From positions 20,878 through 84,877 of the forward strand of contig DAISIV010000013.1 in assembly GCA_036821825.1 (NCBI GenBank): a stretch of 64,000 nucleotides of DNA, written 5' to 3'. Source of the stretch: CAITZA01 sp937915285 (lineage in GTDB: Bacteria > Desulfobacterota > Desulfomonilia > Desulfomonilales > Desulfomonilaceae). Below are positions 27,545 through 36,439 of this stretch, one piece after another; the first letter of the stretch is position 1; each line of letters opens with the position of its first letter. The notes beneath the pieces are model-generated. The model searched no databases, was not told the origin of the DNA, and saw only the letters and a program-made list of their open reading frames with translations. Position numbers and translations under genes: made by a program.

Positions 27545-27682
27545 GCTAATAAATTAATTCAGTTTTGCTGTCTGAGTAATAGGGTGTAGCGCTCAATACA
27601 AAAAATGGTTATTCTGATGGTTGAATCTCTATATAACCTGAAATCGAATAAGCTGAAATATATTTCATTTCATGAGGCTAAT

Positions 27683-28915
27683 ATGAATGATCTGCTTTAT
27701 TCTGCCGACAATCGGAAAGACACGTCTGAAAATTTGTATCAACGGCGTTTTGAAAATTTGTTCAGAGTGGCAATGAAAATTACCTCGTCTCTGAACATCA
27801 GCCGTATACTTGAGGTCATCCGGGATGAGGCCAAGACGACGTTACCTCATGTGAAAGAAGTTTGCCTGCTGCTGCTGGACCCTGAGGCCGCTAATTACGC
27901 CAGACCCCTTCATTGCGCTATGAACTCAAGCCACATCAATTGCCAACTCTGCAAACGGGGACGTCTTGCTGTTGAAACCGCATTGAAAAAAAAGAGCGGG
28001 TACATTTGTTTCAAGATGGATTCTACAGGTTGCGAACTCGTTACGACCGATGAGCCGGCTAGCGGATTGTCGGAAGTAGCCCTACCCATATATCATGGTG
28101 AGGAGCCTCTGGCGGTCCTGGATGTCATCGCCAGGGACAACTGCAAAATTACTGAAACTGACCTCCTTTTACTCAAAGATCTCGCTGAATTGACCTCGAA
28201 CGTAATCATGAACGCTCGCAAGCACTGGAAGGTTTCACAGGAAAAGGTGACTCTTGATCAGATCCTGGGCCATCTAAGGCCCTTTGTGCCTCAGACCGTC
28301 CAAAAGATTGTAGATAAAGATCCCATGGCCCCATCTCTGGAAAAAAGAGAAATAGACATCACGGTCCTCTTCCTGGATATTGCCGGTTACAGCCATATTA
28401 GCGAATCCCTCACGCAGGATCAGGTCAATTTTGTTGTTGAAAAATATTTCTCCAGTTATCTCGATATATTATATCAATATGGCGGGGACATAAACGAGAC
28501 CGCCGGTGATGGGCTGATGGTAATCTTTCAGGGCCCGTCAAATGAAAACGCTTTGAATGCGGCCATGGCGGCAATAGATGTTCGTAAGCGGACCGAATCA
28601 ATCAACACCGAACTAGAGGGGCGCTTCCAACCCGTCCACATCCACATGGGCATGAATTCAGGCAAGGCTTCTGTCGGAACGAGCAGGTTTCAGGGTAGGC
28701 AGGGGGCTAGGACAACCTTCACTGCCACCGGCCCCTTGACCAATCTGGCTGCACGACTGGCGTCTGTTGCGGAACCAGGACAGATTCTCGTTGGACCCGA
28801 AACGGCTAACCGTATATCTTGCGGATTCAAGCTCGAACAGATGGGGTCCATGCGTTTTAAGAATCTCACAAAACCGGTTGAAGTGTTCAGCCTGGAAGAC
28901 AAACTCAAGGACTAG
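27683..28915 (+). CDS. GAF-domain class III nucleotide cyclase
   Basis: Predicted to make cAMP or cGMP in response to a signal sensed by its GAF domain. The ATG at 27683 follows GAGG; an upstream ATG at 27605 lacks one. The GAF region (about 25-178) carries five cysteines (78, 87, 90, 109, 117), unusual and possibly ligating a metal. The cyclase domain (about 225-400) has both metal aspartates (Asp232, Asp276, spaced 44 as in the family) and the transition-state pair Asn354/Arg358. The base-selecting positions read Glu272 and Thr347, mixed between guanylate and adenylate types. It ends 57 bases before smc. Confidence 0.88.
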   Translation: MNDLLYSADNRKDTSENLYQRRFENLFRVAMKITSSLNISRILEVIRDEAKTTLPHVKEVCLLLLDPEAANYARPLHCAMNSSHINCQLCKRGRLAVETALKKKSGYICFKMDSTGCELVTTDEPASGLSEVALPIYHGEEPLAVLDVIARDNCKITETDLLLLKDLAELTSNVIMNARKHWKVSQEKVTLDQILGHLRPFVPQTVQKIVDKDPMAPSLEKREIDITVLFLDIAGYSHISESLTQDQVNFVVEKYFSSYLDILYQYGGDINETAGDGLMVIFQGPSNENALNAAMAAIDVRKRTESINTELEGRFQPVHIHMGMNSGKASVGTSRFQGRQGARTTFTATGPLTNLAARLASVAEPGQILVGPETANRISCGFKLEQMGSMRFKNLTKPVEVFSLEDKLKD

Positions 28916-28972
28916 CCGTAAACCTGTCATCAGTTCCCTAGCAGTGATGATGACCTTGCAAAGCCTCCTAGC

Positions 28973-31900
28973 ATGCGCATCAAACGCCTCGAAATAAAGG
29001 GTTTCAAGAGTTTTCCCGATAGGACCGCGCTGGATTTCGGGTCCGGAGTCACCTGTGTGGTTGGCCCGAATGGGGCTGGAAAGAGTAATATACTCGAAGC
29101 CTTAAGATGGGTAATGGGCGAACAGCGTGTGAAGACCCTGCGCAGCAGGCGAATGGATGATGTCATTTTCAACGGCTCCGAAACTCTCAAACCGCTTGGC
29201 CTGGCGGAAGTCAGACTGGTCCTGTCTAATCTGAACAAGATTTCAAACCCTGCCTACAATGACTACGATGAAATAATGGTTTCCAGAAGACTGTATCGTG
29301 ACGGAGCCTCACAGTACGAGATCAACAATGTTCCGTGCCGTCTATCCGACATAACGGATTTCTTCCTGGATACAGGGGTGGGTAAGAATTCTTACGCAAT
29401 AATTGAACAGGGGCGTGTTGAACAAATAGTGGCCGCAAAACCAGAGGAACGTCGAGTGTTAATTGAAGAGGCGGCAGGCATCAACAAGTATAAGGCAAGA
29501 AAGGAGATCGCCCTTAAGAAACTTGAATCTACGAGTCAAAATTTGTTGAGGCTTTCTGATATCCTTTCAGAAGTCAAATCCCAGAGCCTCGCCCTGAAGA
29601 GGCAGGCCGGCAAGGCTGAACGGTATCAAGCACTACTCAATCAGATTCGCCTGATGGAAGTTGCCCTGATTTCGGCCAAAATTGAAAGGTGGGGAGACAA
29701 ACTCATGGTCATCGGGACTGAAGTCAATGACCTCAAGTCCGAGCTTGAAAAAACTGAATTCCGCCTAGTGGACAGGGGCGCTCAACTCGAAAAGAACAAA
29801 CTATACAAACTAAAGGCTGAAAGCGAACATCAAGACCTTCTCAACAAAAAACACTCAGTAGAATTGGACTTACGTGCAGTCAGGGAAACGGTCAAAAGAT
29901 CCGCAGACCGACTCCTGGACGTAAAATCGAGAATGGAAAATATTGAATCTGACATTCTATCCAATATCCAAACCCGCAAACGTGCTACAGCAGACTTTGA
30001 TGCGCTCAGCCAGACCTTGGAACAAACACGTCTGAAATTAAACGGTTACAAATCTGAACTTGAACAGGCGTTAACAGGTCATTCAGAACTCATGGAGACA
30101 ATTTCCAGCAGTCGCAAGCAGCTTAATCACCTTCGGGATAGTCTTTTCCGCTCATTACAGGACACTGCCGTTGCCAGGAACAAAAAAGAAAGTCTTTTGA
30201 AAAGAAGACATGAAGTTGAAGGCCAGATAGCCAGAAAAAAAACCGAGAGGGTGAATCTTACTGCTGAAATGGAATCAGTTCGCCAGAACATTGCTTCAGC
30301 CCAGAAAAGAACTGATGGGTTGAGGGAATCGTTGTCAAGGCTTGATGAAATTAGAAAGCGCCTTTCCTCTGCGAAAGATGACCTTGAATCCAGTGTTCGC
30401 GCATCCAGGACAGAATTGCACGAATGGGAAAAAAAACTCACGGCCATCCAGACAAAACTGAAAACTCTGGAGGAGCTTAGTGACAATTATGACAGTTATG
30501 ACAATCCCGTAAAATTTCTCATGAAGAAAAAAAATGAGTCAAACGGTAAGTTCATTCTAGAACCGATAGGGGAAATCATAGATATCCCAAACGTGTATCA
30601 CAAGGCTTTAGCCGGAGCCCTTAATTATCGCATCGACATGCTCGTAACAAAATCTGTAGGTGATGGCGTGGAATTGACGGAAAGGCTCAGGACCGAAAAC
30701 GCAGGTCGAGCCACTTTCTTGCCACTGGATCCGCGAGTCGTTGATACCCGTGAATCCGAAACATTCCTTGAAGGCGCAACTCCGATACTCGACCTTATCA
30801 GCGTCAGGGAAGGTTTTCAGGATGTCGCTAGTTTTTTGTTCAAAAACGTATTTGTGGTGCAGGATCTGAGTCAGGCCAGATATTTATGGGAAAAAAATGG
30901 ACTAAACGTAGATCTTGTCACACTTGATGGCGATTTGATAAGCCGTTACGGAGAGGTTTCAGGAGGATCCCGGGAAATCGTGGGAGAAGAAATTTTCAAA
31001 CGGCGCCACGAAATAAATCAGCTCGAAAGCCACCGACAGCAGATACTGGCAGAGTTGAACCAAATCAGGACCAAGAGCAGCCTTGAACAACACGAACTTT
31101 CAGAAACAAGAAAACGTCTCCAGGAATCATCCGATGAATTCAACCTACTGAAAATGGAGGATCTCAAGCTTCAGGGACAAAAAGAAAATCTCATGAACCG
31201 ACTGTCCAATGATGAGAAAAGACTGCGAATACTTGAAGCAGATGAAACAAGGTTGGACAGGGAGGTCAATCACATACTGCAGGAACTCGAACAGTCTGAA
31301 ACATCCATTGATTCCATGACAAAAAGGAATGAATCCATTGAGGACGACAAAGATAAATTACAGTCCCGTATAAATGTACTCAACCAGAAGAATAGCGACA
31401 GGCAGTCCAGAATTGAGAGCCTCAAAATACAGTCTGCAAAACTCAACGAGAGGGTTAGGGCCTCTGAACGCGAACTTGAAGCAGCCCAGGAGAAGATAGG
31501 CAACGCTAATGAGCAAACCAGACGGTTGAATTCAGAAAAGCTCAAAGGCTCAGAATTGATAGACCAGCTCGAGGCTGACATTGAGGCGCTAAATTCCAGG
31601 GAGACTCAACTCATGATGTCTCACGAGGAGACAGCAGAATCGGTTGAATCAGTTAAGTCAAGAGTCAGCTATACAGGTGATCTGTGTTCCAAACTGGAAT
31701 CTGAAGTCAAGGAACTCAACCTTCTGGTCCGGAACAATACCCGTCGGCTCAACGAGTTGGAAGTTGAAAGCGCACGGTTGGAAGAAAACATCCGGAACGC
31801 CAGTGAGCAGATCAGCGACCGACCTCATGTGGATGTCAAGAAACTGCAGGCGGAACTCTCTGAAATAAATGAAGAGCGCCTTGATTCGCTAAAACAAAAG

Positions 31901-32506
31901 CTTGCTGCATTTGGTCCGGTGAATCTAGCTGCAATATCCGAGAGTAAAGCCGTGGATGAACGTCTGCATTTCCTGGGAAACCAGGAATCTGATCTCAAAA
32001 AAGCGTTGGAAACTCTTCACGAAACCATCAGTTCCATCAACCAGACAACCCGGGAACGCTTCATGGAGACTTTTGAAAGAGTTAACCTACAGTTCCTCGA
32101 AATATTTCCTTATCTTTTTGGTGGAGGTCAGGGAAGACTCGAATTGACCGACAATGAAAATCCACTCGAGACCGGAGTTTCCATCATGGTGAGACCCCCG
32201 GGGAAGAGGTATCAGAACATGGATCTTCTATCAGGGGGCGAGAAGGCATTGACAGCGGTTGCCCTCATATTTTCCATTTTTCTTATAAGCCCGTCGCCCT
32301 TTTGCTTGTTGGATGAAGTCGATGCCCCGCTTGATGACGCCAATCTGGCCCGGTTCAACTCCATGCTCAGAAAGTTGTCCGACAGGACACAGTTCATAGT
32401 GGTGACTCACAACAAGAAAAGTATGGAGGAATCCGATGCGCTCTTTGGCGTGACCATGGAGGAACCAGGGGCATCAAAAGTGGTTTCTGTGAAATTTCTG
32501 AATTAA
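28973..32506 (+). CDS. smc: Chromosome segregation protein SMC
   Basis: ATPase that compacts and resolves chromosomes with ScpA/ScpB. Walker A GPNGAGKSN (from Gly31) lies at the N-terminus, followed by the first coiled coil, a hinge around residues 505-680 (ALAGALNYRIDMLVTKS...GDLISRYGEVSGGS), the second coiled coil, the signature LSGGEKAL (from Leu1086) and Walker B with Asp1114-Glu1115, then the D-loop. Length 1177 is typical. The stop codon overlaps that of the convergent znuB (shared TTAA). No scpAB genes are adjacent. Confidence 0.97.
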   Translation: MRIKRLEIKGFKSFPDRTALDFGSGVTCVVGPNGAGKSNILEALRWVMGEQRVKTLRSRRMDDVIFNGSETLKPLGLAEVRLVLSNLNKISNPAYNDYDEIMVSRRLYRDGASQYEINNVPCRLSDITDFFLDTGVGKNSYAIIEQGRVEQIVAAKPEERRVLIEEAAGINKYKARKEIALKKLESTSQNLLRLSDILSEVKSQSLALKRQAGKAERYQALLNQIRLMEVALISAKIERWGDKLMVIGTEVNDLKSELEKTEFRLVDRGAQLEKNKLYKLKAESEHQDLLNKKHSVELDLRAVRETVKRSADRLLDVKSRMENIESDILSNIQTRKRATADFDALSQTLEQTRLKLNGYKSELEQALTGHSELMETISSSRKQLNHLRDSLFRSLQDTAVARNKKESLLKRRHEVEGQIARKKTERVNLTAEMESVRQNIASAQKRTDGLRESLSRLDEIRKRLSSAKDDLESSVRASRTELHEWEKKLTAIQTKLKTLEELSDNYDSYDNPVKFLMKKKNESNGKFILEPIGEIIDIPNVYHKALAGALNYRIDMLVTKSVGDGVELTERLRTENAGRATFLPLDPRVVDTRESETFLEGATPILDLISVREGFQDVASFLFKNVFVVQDLSQARYLWEKNGLNVDLVTLDGDLISRYGEVSGGSREIVGEEIFKRRHEINQLESHRQQILAELNQIRTKSSLEQHELSETRKRLQESSDEFNLLKMEDLKLQGQKENLMNRLSNDEKRLRILEADETRLDREVNHILQELEQSETSIDSMTKRNESIEDDKDKLQSRINVLNQKNSDRQSRIESLKIQSAKLNERVRASERELEAAQEKIGNANEQTRRLNSEKLKGSELIDQLEADIEALNSRETQLMMSHEETAESVESVKSRVSYTGDLCSKLESEVKELNLLVRNNTRRLNELEVESARLEENIRNASEQISDRPHVDVKKLQAELSEINEERLDSLKQKLAAFGPVNLAAISESKAVDERLHFLGNQESDLKKALETLHETISSINQTTRERFMETFERVNLQFLEIFPYLFGGGQGRLELTDNENPLETGVSIMVRPPGKRYQNMDLLSGGEKALTAVALIFSIFLISPSPFCLLDEVDAPLDDANLARFNSMLRKLSDRTQFIVVTHNKKSMEESDALFGVTMEEPGASKVVSVKFLN

Positions 32507-33363
32507 CCCTGCGGTGTAACATAACCCTTGGTGAAAATTTTCCTGCCTATAACCGCCAACAGATATGTAAATCCAGCTATCAGAATTGTTGTGGCCCCGG
32601 GGGGAATATCTGGAGAATAACTGAGCGCCAATCCCAAGGATGTGAATACCACTCCCAAAACCGTTGAAATAAGCATTATCTTCCACAGAGAACTCGAAAA
32701 AAGGCTCGCTATCGCTGCTGGAAGAGTAAGCAGCGCTATACACATCACTATACCTACAACTGTTACCAGCGCTACTACAGTTAGCGCCGTCATGCAGAGC
32801 AGCGACAAATAGTAAATGTCAACATTCAAACCCCGCAATGACGCAAATTCCTCATCAAAACACACTGCCAGGAACTGGTTGTAAAACAGTATTCCCGCAG
32901 TCACAACCAGGATGTCCAGAATTCCCAGCACCACCAGGTCCTTGCTGGTTACCATCAGGATGTTTCCAAACAGGTATCCCATCAGATCTGCGGCATAGCC
33001 GGGGGTTTTTGAAATGAAAACAACCCCAATGGCCATCCCGATCGACCACATTGCGCCGATCACCGTGTCCTCTCTCTGCTTGGCATGAAGGCTCACCAAG
33101 CCGATGACTATTGCAGAAATCAACGCGGTAATCCCTGCGCCCACCAGAGGATCAACCGATAACCCGGGATGCAGGGCGTTAAAAAAAAGCACAGCGCCTA
33201 TACCGCCAAGTATCGTATGCGAAATGCTTCCAGCCAGGTAGGAAATTCGCCTAACGACAACGTACGACCCGATTATGCCCGAGGCCGATCCGGCCAGCAC
33301 ACTCGCAATCAAGGCGTTCTGCAAAAATTCATAGGATCTGATGTCGGTTAAAAACTGATGCAA
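32503..33363 (-). CDS. znuB: Zinc/manganese ABC transporter permease
   Basis: Inner membrane subunit of an ABC-3 family metal importer. 286 residues with about eight membrane helices and family segments SGIIGSYVVVRRISYLAGSISHTILGG, LRGLNVDIYYLSLLCMTALTVV and SPDIPPGATTILIAG. Its start overlaps the ATPase gene by 16 bases. Zinc is preferred over manganese because the partner binding protein has a histidine-rich loop. Its stop overlaps that of smc. Confidence 0.93.
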   Translation of the reverse strand: MHQFLTDIRSYEFLQNALIASVLAGSASGIIGSYVVVRRISYLAGSISHTILGGIGAVLFFNALHPGLSVDPLVGAGITALISAIVIGLVSLHAKQREDTVIGAMWSIGMAIGVVFISKTPGYAADLMGYLFGNILMVTSKDLVVLGILDILVVTAGILFYNQFLAVCFDEEFASLRGLNVDIYYLSLLCMTALTVVALVTVVGIVMCIALLTLPAAIASLFSSSLWKIMLISTVLGVVFTSLGLALSYSPDIPPGATTILIAGFTYLLAVIGRKIFTKGYVTPQG

Positions 33364-34121
33364 GTTCCTGTTCCTTCAGGATCACATTTGTCGTGACGCA
33401 CCATCTTCATGGGATATCCATAAATGGTGTTAATGATTTCACTGCTTATCTCTGAGGTGGGGTGAATCACCACTCGTCTTTTCACACAGATAACCCGTTT
33501 AACATAATGAGAGACAAAACCGAGGTCGTGAGACACCAGAACAATCGTGATATTCCGGTTCAATTCCCTGAATAAATCATAGATCTCGCCTTCTATACCC
33601 TGATCCAAACTTGAGGTGGGTTCATCCAGCATCAACAATTCGGGTTCGCAGGCCAGCGCGCGGGCTATAAGAACCCGCTGCCTCTGTCCGCCGGACAAAG
33701 ATGAAAATGACTCGCGGGCCCGGTCTGCAAGCTGAACCATCTCAAGTTTCTCCAGGCATGTCTGTTTGTCACGCCTGCTGTACATTCCAAAGCCCCTCGA
33801 ATGCCCTAGGCGTCCCATCAGTACCACATCCATGACAGTAGCGGGGAAATGGAAATCGAATTTTGCATGCTGTGGCATATAGCCCACGCGCTTTGTCGAT
33901 TTATGTGGTGGAGTTCCAAATAATTTGACACTACCCTGGGTCGGTCTCAAAAGACCTAGCATTATTTTTAGTAAAGTTGTCTTTCCGCCTCCGTTGGGAC
34001 CTACTACGGATACAAAATCCCCGCTTCGGATATCCAAATTGACCTCATCCAGAATCAGAAACCCGTTGTAGGAAAAACTTAAATCCCTGAGGCTTATTAC
34101 CGGTGATGATTGTTCCAGCAA
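33348..34121 (-). CDS. znuC: Zinc ABC transporter ATP-binding protein
   Basis: Powers the metal importer. It has Walker A GPNGGGKT (from Gly41), Q-loop GYMPQHAKFD, signature LSGGQRQR, Walker B LLMLDEPTSSLD and switch His in VLVSHDLGFVSH. The 30-residue tail ends in DKCDPEGTGTCISF with a cysteine pair, which could be regulatory but may be incidental. It sits 11 bases after znuA and overlaps znuB. Confidence 0.94.
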   Translation of the reverse strand: MLEQSSPVISLRDLSFSYNGFLILDEVNLDIRSGDFVSVVGPNGGGKTTLLKIMLGLLRPTQGSVKLFGTPPHKSTKRVGYMPQHAKFDFHFPATVMDVVLMGRLGHSRGFGMYSRRDKQTCLEKLEMVQLADRARESFSSLSGGQRQRVLIARALACEPELLMLDEPTSSLDQGIEGEIYDLFRELNRNITIVLVSHDLGFVSHYVKRVICVKRRVVIHPTSEISSEIINTIYGYPMKMVRHDKCDPEGTGTCISF

Positions 34122-34132
34122 TTGTCTGCAAC

Positions 34133-35128
34133 CTATCTGACTCCCGACTCGATCCTGTCGGAAATTCTGGTCATGTTAGAGATGTAATCTCTTTCGAGAG
34201 GATCGATTTCAACAACAATACCATCAATACCCCTTGCAACTGTCTCAGCGCCTTTTTTTGAAAACTGGGGAGCCACAAAAATTACCTTGATACCGTCTTT
34301 TCTCGCAGAATCTATCAATCTGGCCAACTGCTTGGCAGTGGGTTCCTTCCCCTCAATCTCCACAGCCCTCTGGGTTAATCCATAGTCGTCCGCCAGATAA
34401 CCGAAAGCAGGATGGTACACATAGAAATTTTTGCCTTTAAGACTTCCAAGTGAAGTCCCCATCTGTTCATCAAGCCTGTTCAGACGGTCGATGAAACTCT
34501 TCAGGTTTGTCTGAAAACGTTCAGCATCAGAAGGCATGATCGAAGAGAGCGCTTCGGCAATATTGGCCGATATGATTTTTACATTTTTCAGGCTTAACCA
34601 CACATGGGGATCCATGACGCCGTGGAGGTGGTCATCGGATTCGGATTTGGTTTTCTTGTGGTCTGTAACTCGTGAACCGTGTCCGTGATTGTGACCGTCG
34701 CCACTTTTAGTCCTGGCGCCGGCTGAGGGCTCTTGACCATGTGACGCATCCCCGTGGGCAGCTTCCATCTTTCTAAGATTGATGCCACGGTTCAAATCAA
34801 CTATTTTGAGGTCAGGGAACAGGGAGGCCATCTTCTGCACCAGCTTTTCCTCAAATGGCAAACCCACTTCAAAGTAGGCTTTGGCTGAATGAAGTCTGGA
34901 AATCTGGCTGGGTGTAGGCTCGAAAGTGTGCGGATCCCTCCCCTGGCCGACCAGGGTTTCTGCGTTCACCAGACCACCCGAGATCTGTTCAATAAAATAG
35001 GCGTATGGAGCAATTGCGGTGAAAACCGTGATCCGCTGACCATTCTCGGCTGATACGGCAAAAGCGGCCATCCAGGGGTTCAACAACAGAACGCATAATG
35101 TGGATAAATAAAACCATTTCCTAATCAT
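34133..35128 (-). CDS. znuA: Zinc-binding periplasmic protein of the ABC importer
   Basis: Captures zinc in the periplasm for ZnuBC. A signal peptide precedes the cluster A-I fold: TVFTAIAPYAYFIEQISGG, DPHTFEPTPSQISRL and MDPHVWLSLKNVKI, with metal ligands His in PHTF, HVWLS and HPAFGYLAD and the late acidic ligand. A histidine/aspartate-rich loop (about residues 135-180: HGDASHGQ, GHNHGHGS, DDHLHG) is the hallmark of zinc-type proteins. The ATG at 35128 behind GGAG is preferred over 35140. It follows the ribbon-helix-helix gene by a few bases. Confidence 0.93.
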   Translation of the reverse strand: MIRKWFYLSTLCVLLLNPWMAAFAVSAENGQRITVFTAIAPYAYFIEQISGGLVNAETLVGQGRDPHTFEPTPSQISRLHSAKAYFEVGLPFEEKLVQKMASLFPDLKIVDLNRGINLRKMEAAHGDASHGQEPSAGARTKSGDGHNHGHGSRVTDHKKTKSESDDHLHGVMDPHVWLSLKNVKIISANIAEALSSIMPSDAERFQTNLKSFIDRLNRLDEQMGTSLGSLKGKNFYVYHPAFGYLADDYGLTQRAVEIEGKEPTAKQLARLIDSARKDGIKVIFVAPQFSKKGAETVARGIDGIVVEIDPLERDYISNMTRISDRIESGVR

Positions 35129-35143
35129 GCGCCACTCCATTCA

Positions 35144-35464
35144 TTAGTCATCATTGACCGGTTCCTTCATTTCAATGAGTTCATGAGATCGTGAATGTAA
35201 TTTTCTGACATCATTGGAGCAGACCAGATGAATAGCATGGCACGAATTACATTCTTCCAGTCTATGATCCACAGCAAACTGATCCCAGTGACGCTTCTGG
35301 TCTGGAAGAAGAACACCCGTTCCCCTGCATAGCGGGCAGATACTGTCAAGAGCCGCCAAAACAGCGTGCCTGATGAATTCGGACCTGTTGGGAATGCCTC
35401 GCATGGCGTCCCTCAATGATTCAGGAACCTTGAAGGTTATGATTTCCTGCTTCTGTTTTTTCAT
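35144..35464 (-). CDS. Ribbon-helix-helix protein with cysteine/histidine cluster, candidate metal-responsive regulator
   Basis: 106 residues, first gene of the zinc operon. Residues 6-40 form a ribbon-helix-helix domain (EIITFKVPESLRDAMRGI-P-NRSEFIRHAVLAAL), with the beta strand that contacts DNA. The rest carries Cys43-x2-Cys46, Cys72-x2-Cys75-His76, His79 and Cys82, a zinc-ribbon-like set. This is analogous in layout to NikR (RHH plus metal domain) but with an unrelated, cysteine-based sensor. Tight linkage to znuACB and a palindrome over the predicted -10 box suggest zinc-dependent autoregulation. GAGG precedes the ATG. Confidence 0.85.
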   Translation of the reverse strand: MKKQKQEIITFKVPESLRDAMRGIPNRSEFIRHAVLAALDSICPLCRGTGVLLPDQKRHWDQFAVDHRLEECNSCHAIHLVCSNDVRKLHSRSHELIEMKEPVNDD

Positions 35465-35503
35465 TCGACCTCGACGCTGAAACCTCTAACCGACAGTCAT
35501 TAA

Positions 35504-35541
35504 TAATACCTGGTAATACCCGAACGTCCTAAATTCTGCAA
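35504..35541 (-). promoter_or_regulatory. Promoter of the zinc operon with overlapping palindromic operator
   Basis: On the minus strand TTGCAG (35541-35536) and TATTAC (35518-35513) are spaced 17 bases. The -10 lies inside the near-palindrome TAATACCTGGTAATA (35504-35518; core TACC-T-GGTA is perfect), about 40 bases before the regulator's ATG. A repressor bound here would block RNA polymerase. The role as operator is inference. Confidence 0.6.
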
Positions 35542-35576
35542 GCGTCTTCAAAAAAGCATTCTTGCATGGCTTTTGC

Positions 35577-35605
35577 TTGACAATTTAGTCACTATTTTAT
35601 ATTAG
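35577..35605 (+). promoter_or_regulatory. Sigma-70-type promoter for the divergent beta-barrel gene
   Basis: TTGACA (35577-35582) is followed after 17 bases by TATTAG (35600-35605). It lies back to back with the zinc operon promoter, about 60 bases from the palindrome. Confidence 0.5.
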
Positions 35606-35661
35606 TTAAACACAAAACTTAAAGTTAAATGAGTTTATGTTAGCTCAAGGGCCTGTTAAAG

Positions 35662-36411
35662 ATGAAAAAAATACTGATTATTTGCTGGCTAATTATCGCC
35701 TGCTTCCTTCTCATGGGAAAGGTCTATGCCTGGGAAGTGCCTAATTATGTCAGAGCAGATGGTGGGGTCCGGATGTGGTTCACCGTTTTGGAAGGTGACC
35801 TGATTCAGAGCGACAGAACCAAAATTGGCATATCCGAGAACATGGGGATCAAGAAGGACAAATTGGCATGGGAGTTTTTTGCTGATTTGCGGATATTCAA
35901 TGCCCATGTCTTAAGGTTGAACGCTGAGCCTGGGACAGTTTACGATCAGTCGGTAAATGGATCATCCCAGAAGATACGCGATTGGCGTCTGGGTTATGAC
36001 CTGGATTTTTACATGACGCCTCAATTCCTGTTCGGGGCGAACATAGACCTTGTGATGGCGGGTTATGACACGCGGGTCACTAACACTGTCGTAGGGGACA
36101 GGCTGTACAACTACAGCGAATACACTTCACTGACCTTTCCCACTTTGGGTTTTCACGGAACCTTCTACCCTATTTTTGAGAACATTTCATTGCGCCCGAA
36201 ACTCGGCGGAAGGGTTGACTGGTGGAATTACAACAGTCTTGAGACCTGGCGCTGGGAAGTCATGAGCGGTTTTGACATCCCTGTAAACACGTTCTGGACA
36301 TGGACAATATCTGGAGGCTACAGGGCCGACCACATCAAATTCAAGAGCAACACGGATACCCAGGACATGAACAGGACAGGTTTTTTCCTCGAGACCTCCG
36401 TTTTGTTTTAG
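35662..36411 (+). CDS. Outer membrane beta-barrel-like protein
   Basis: 249 residues. A signal peptide (MKKILIICWLIIACFLLMG..., cleavage near VYA) is followed by alternating amphipathic strands rich in Trp and Tyr, ending in FFLETSVLF, a C-terminal beta-signal with terminal Phe. It is probably a small outer-membrane barrel of about ten strands. It is divergent from the zinc operon and shares its control region, so it could be zinc-regulated, but no metal-binding motif is evident. Family not identified. Confidence 0.75.
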   Translation: MKKILIICWLIIACFLLMGKVYAWEVPNYVRADGGVRMWFTVLEGDLIQSDRTKIGISENMGIKKDKLAWEFFADLRIFNAHVLRLNAEPGTVYDQSVNGSSQKIRDWRLGYDLDFYMTPQFLFGANIDLVMAGYDTRVTNTVVGDRLYNYSEYTSLTFPTLGFHGTFYPIFENISLRPKLGGRVDWWNYNSLETWRWEVMSGFDIPVNTFWTWTISGGYRADHIKFKSNTDTQDMNRTGFFLETSVLF

Positions 36412-36439
36412 ATCAAACAACTAGATCCTGTTCGGACAT

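Noticed and set aside
30127..30486. Long antisense frame within smc
   Set aside because: Shadow of the coiled-coil coding strand: serine/leucine/arginine-rich translation, no start context.
29850..32000. Repetitive-looking sequence in smc
   Set aside because: Explained by coiled-coil heptads, not a DNA repeat.
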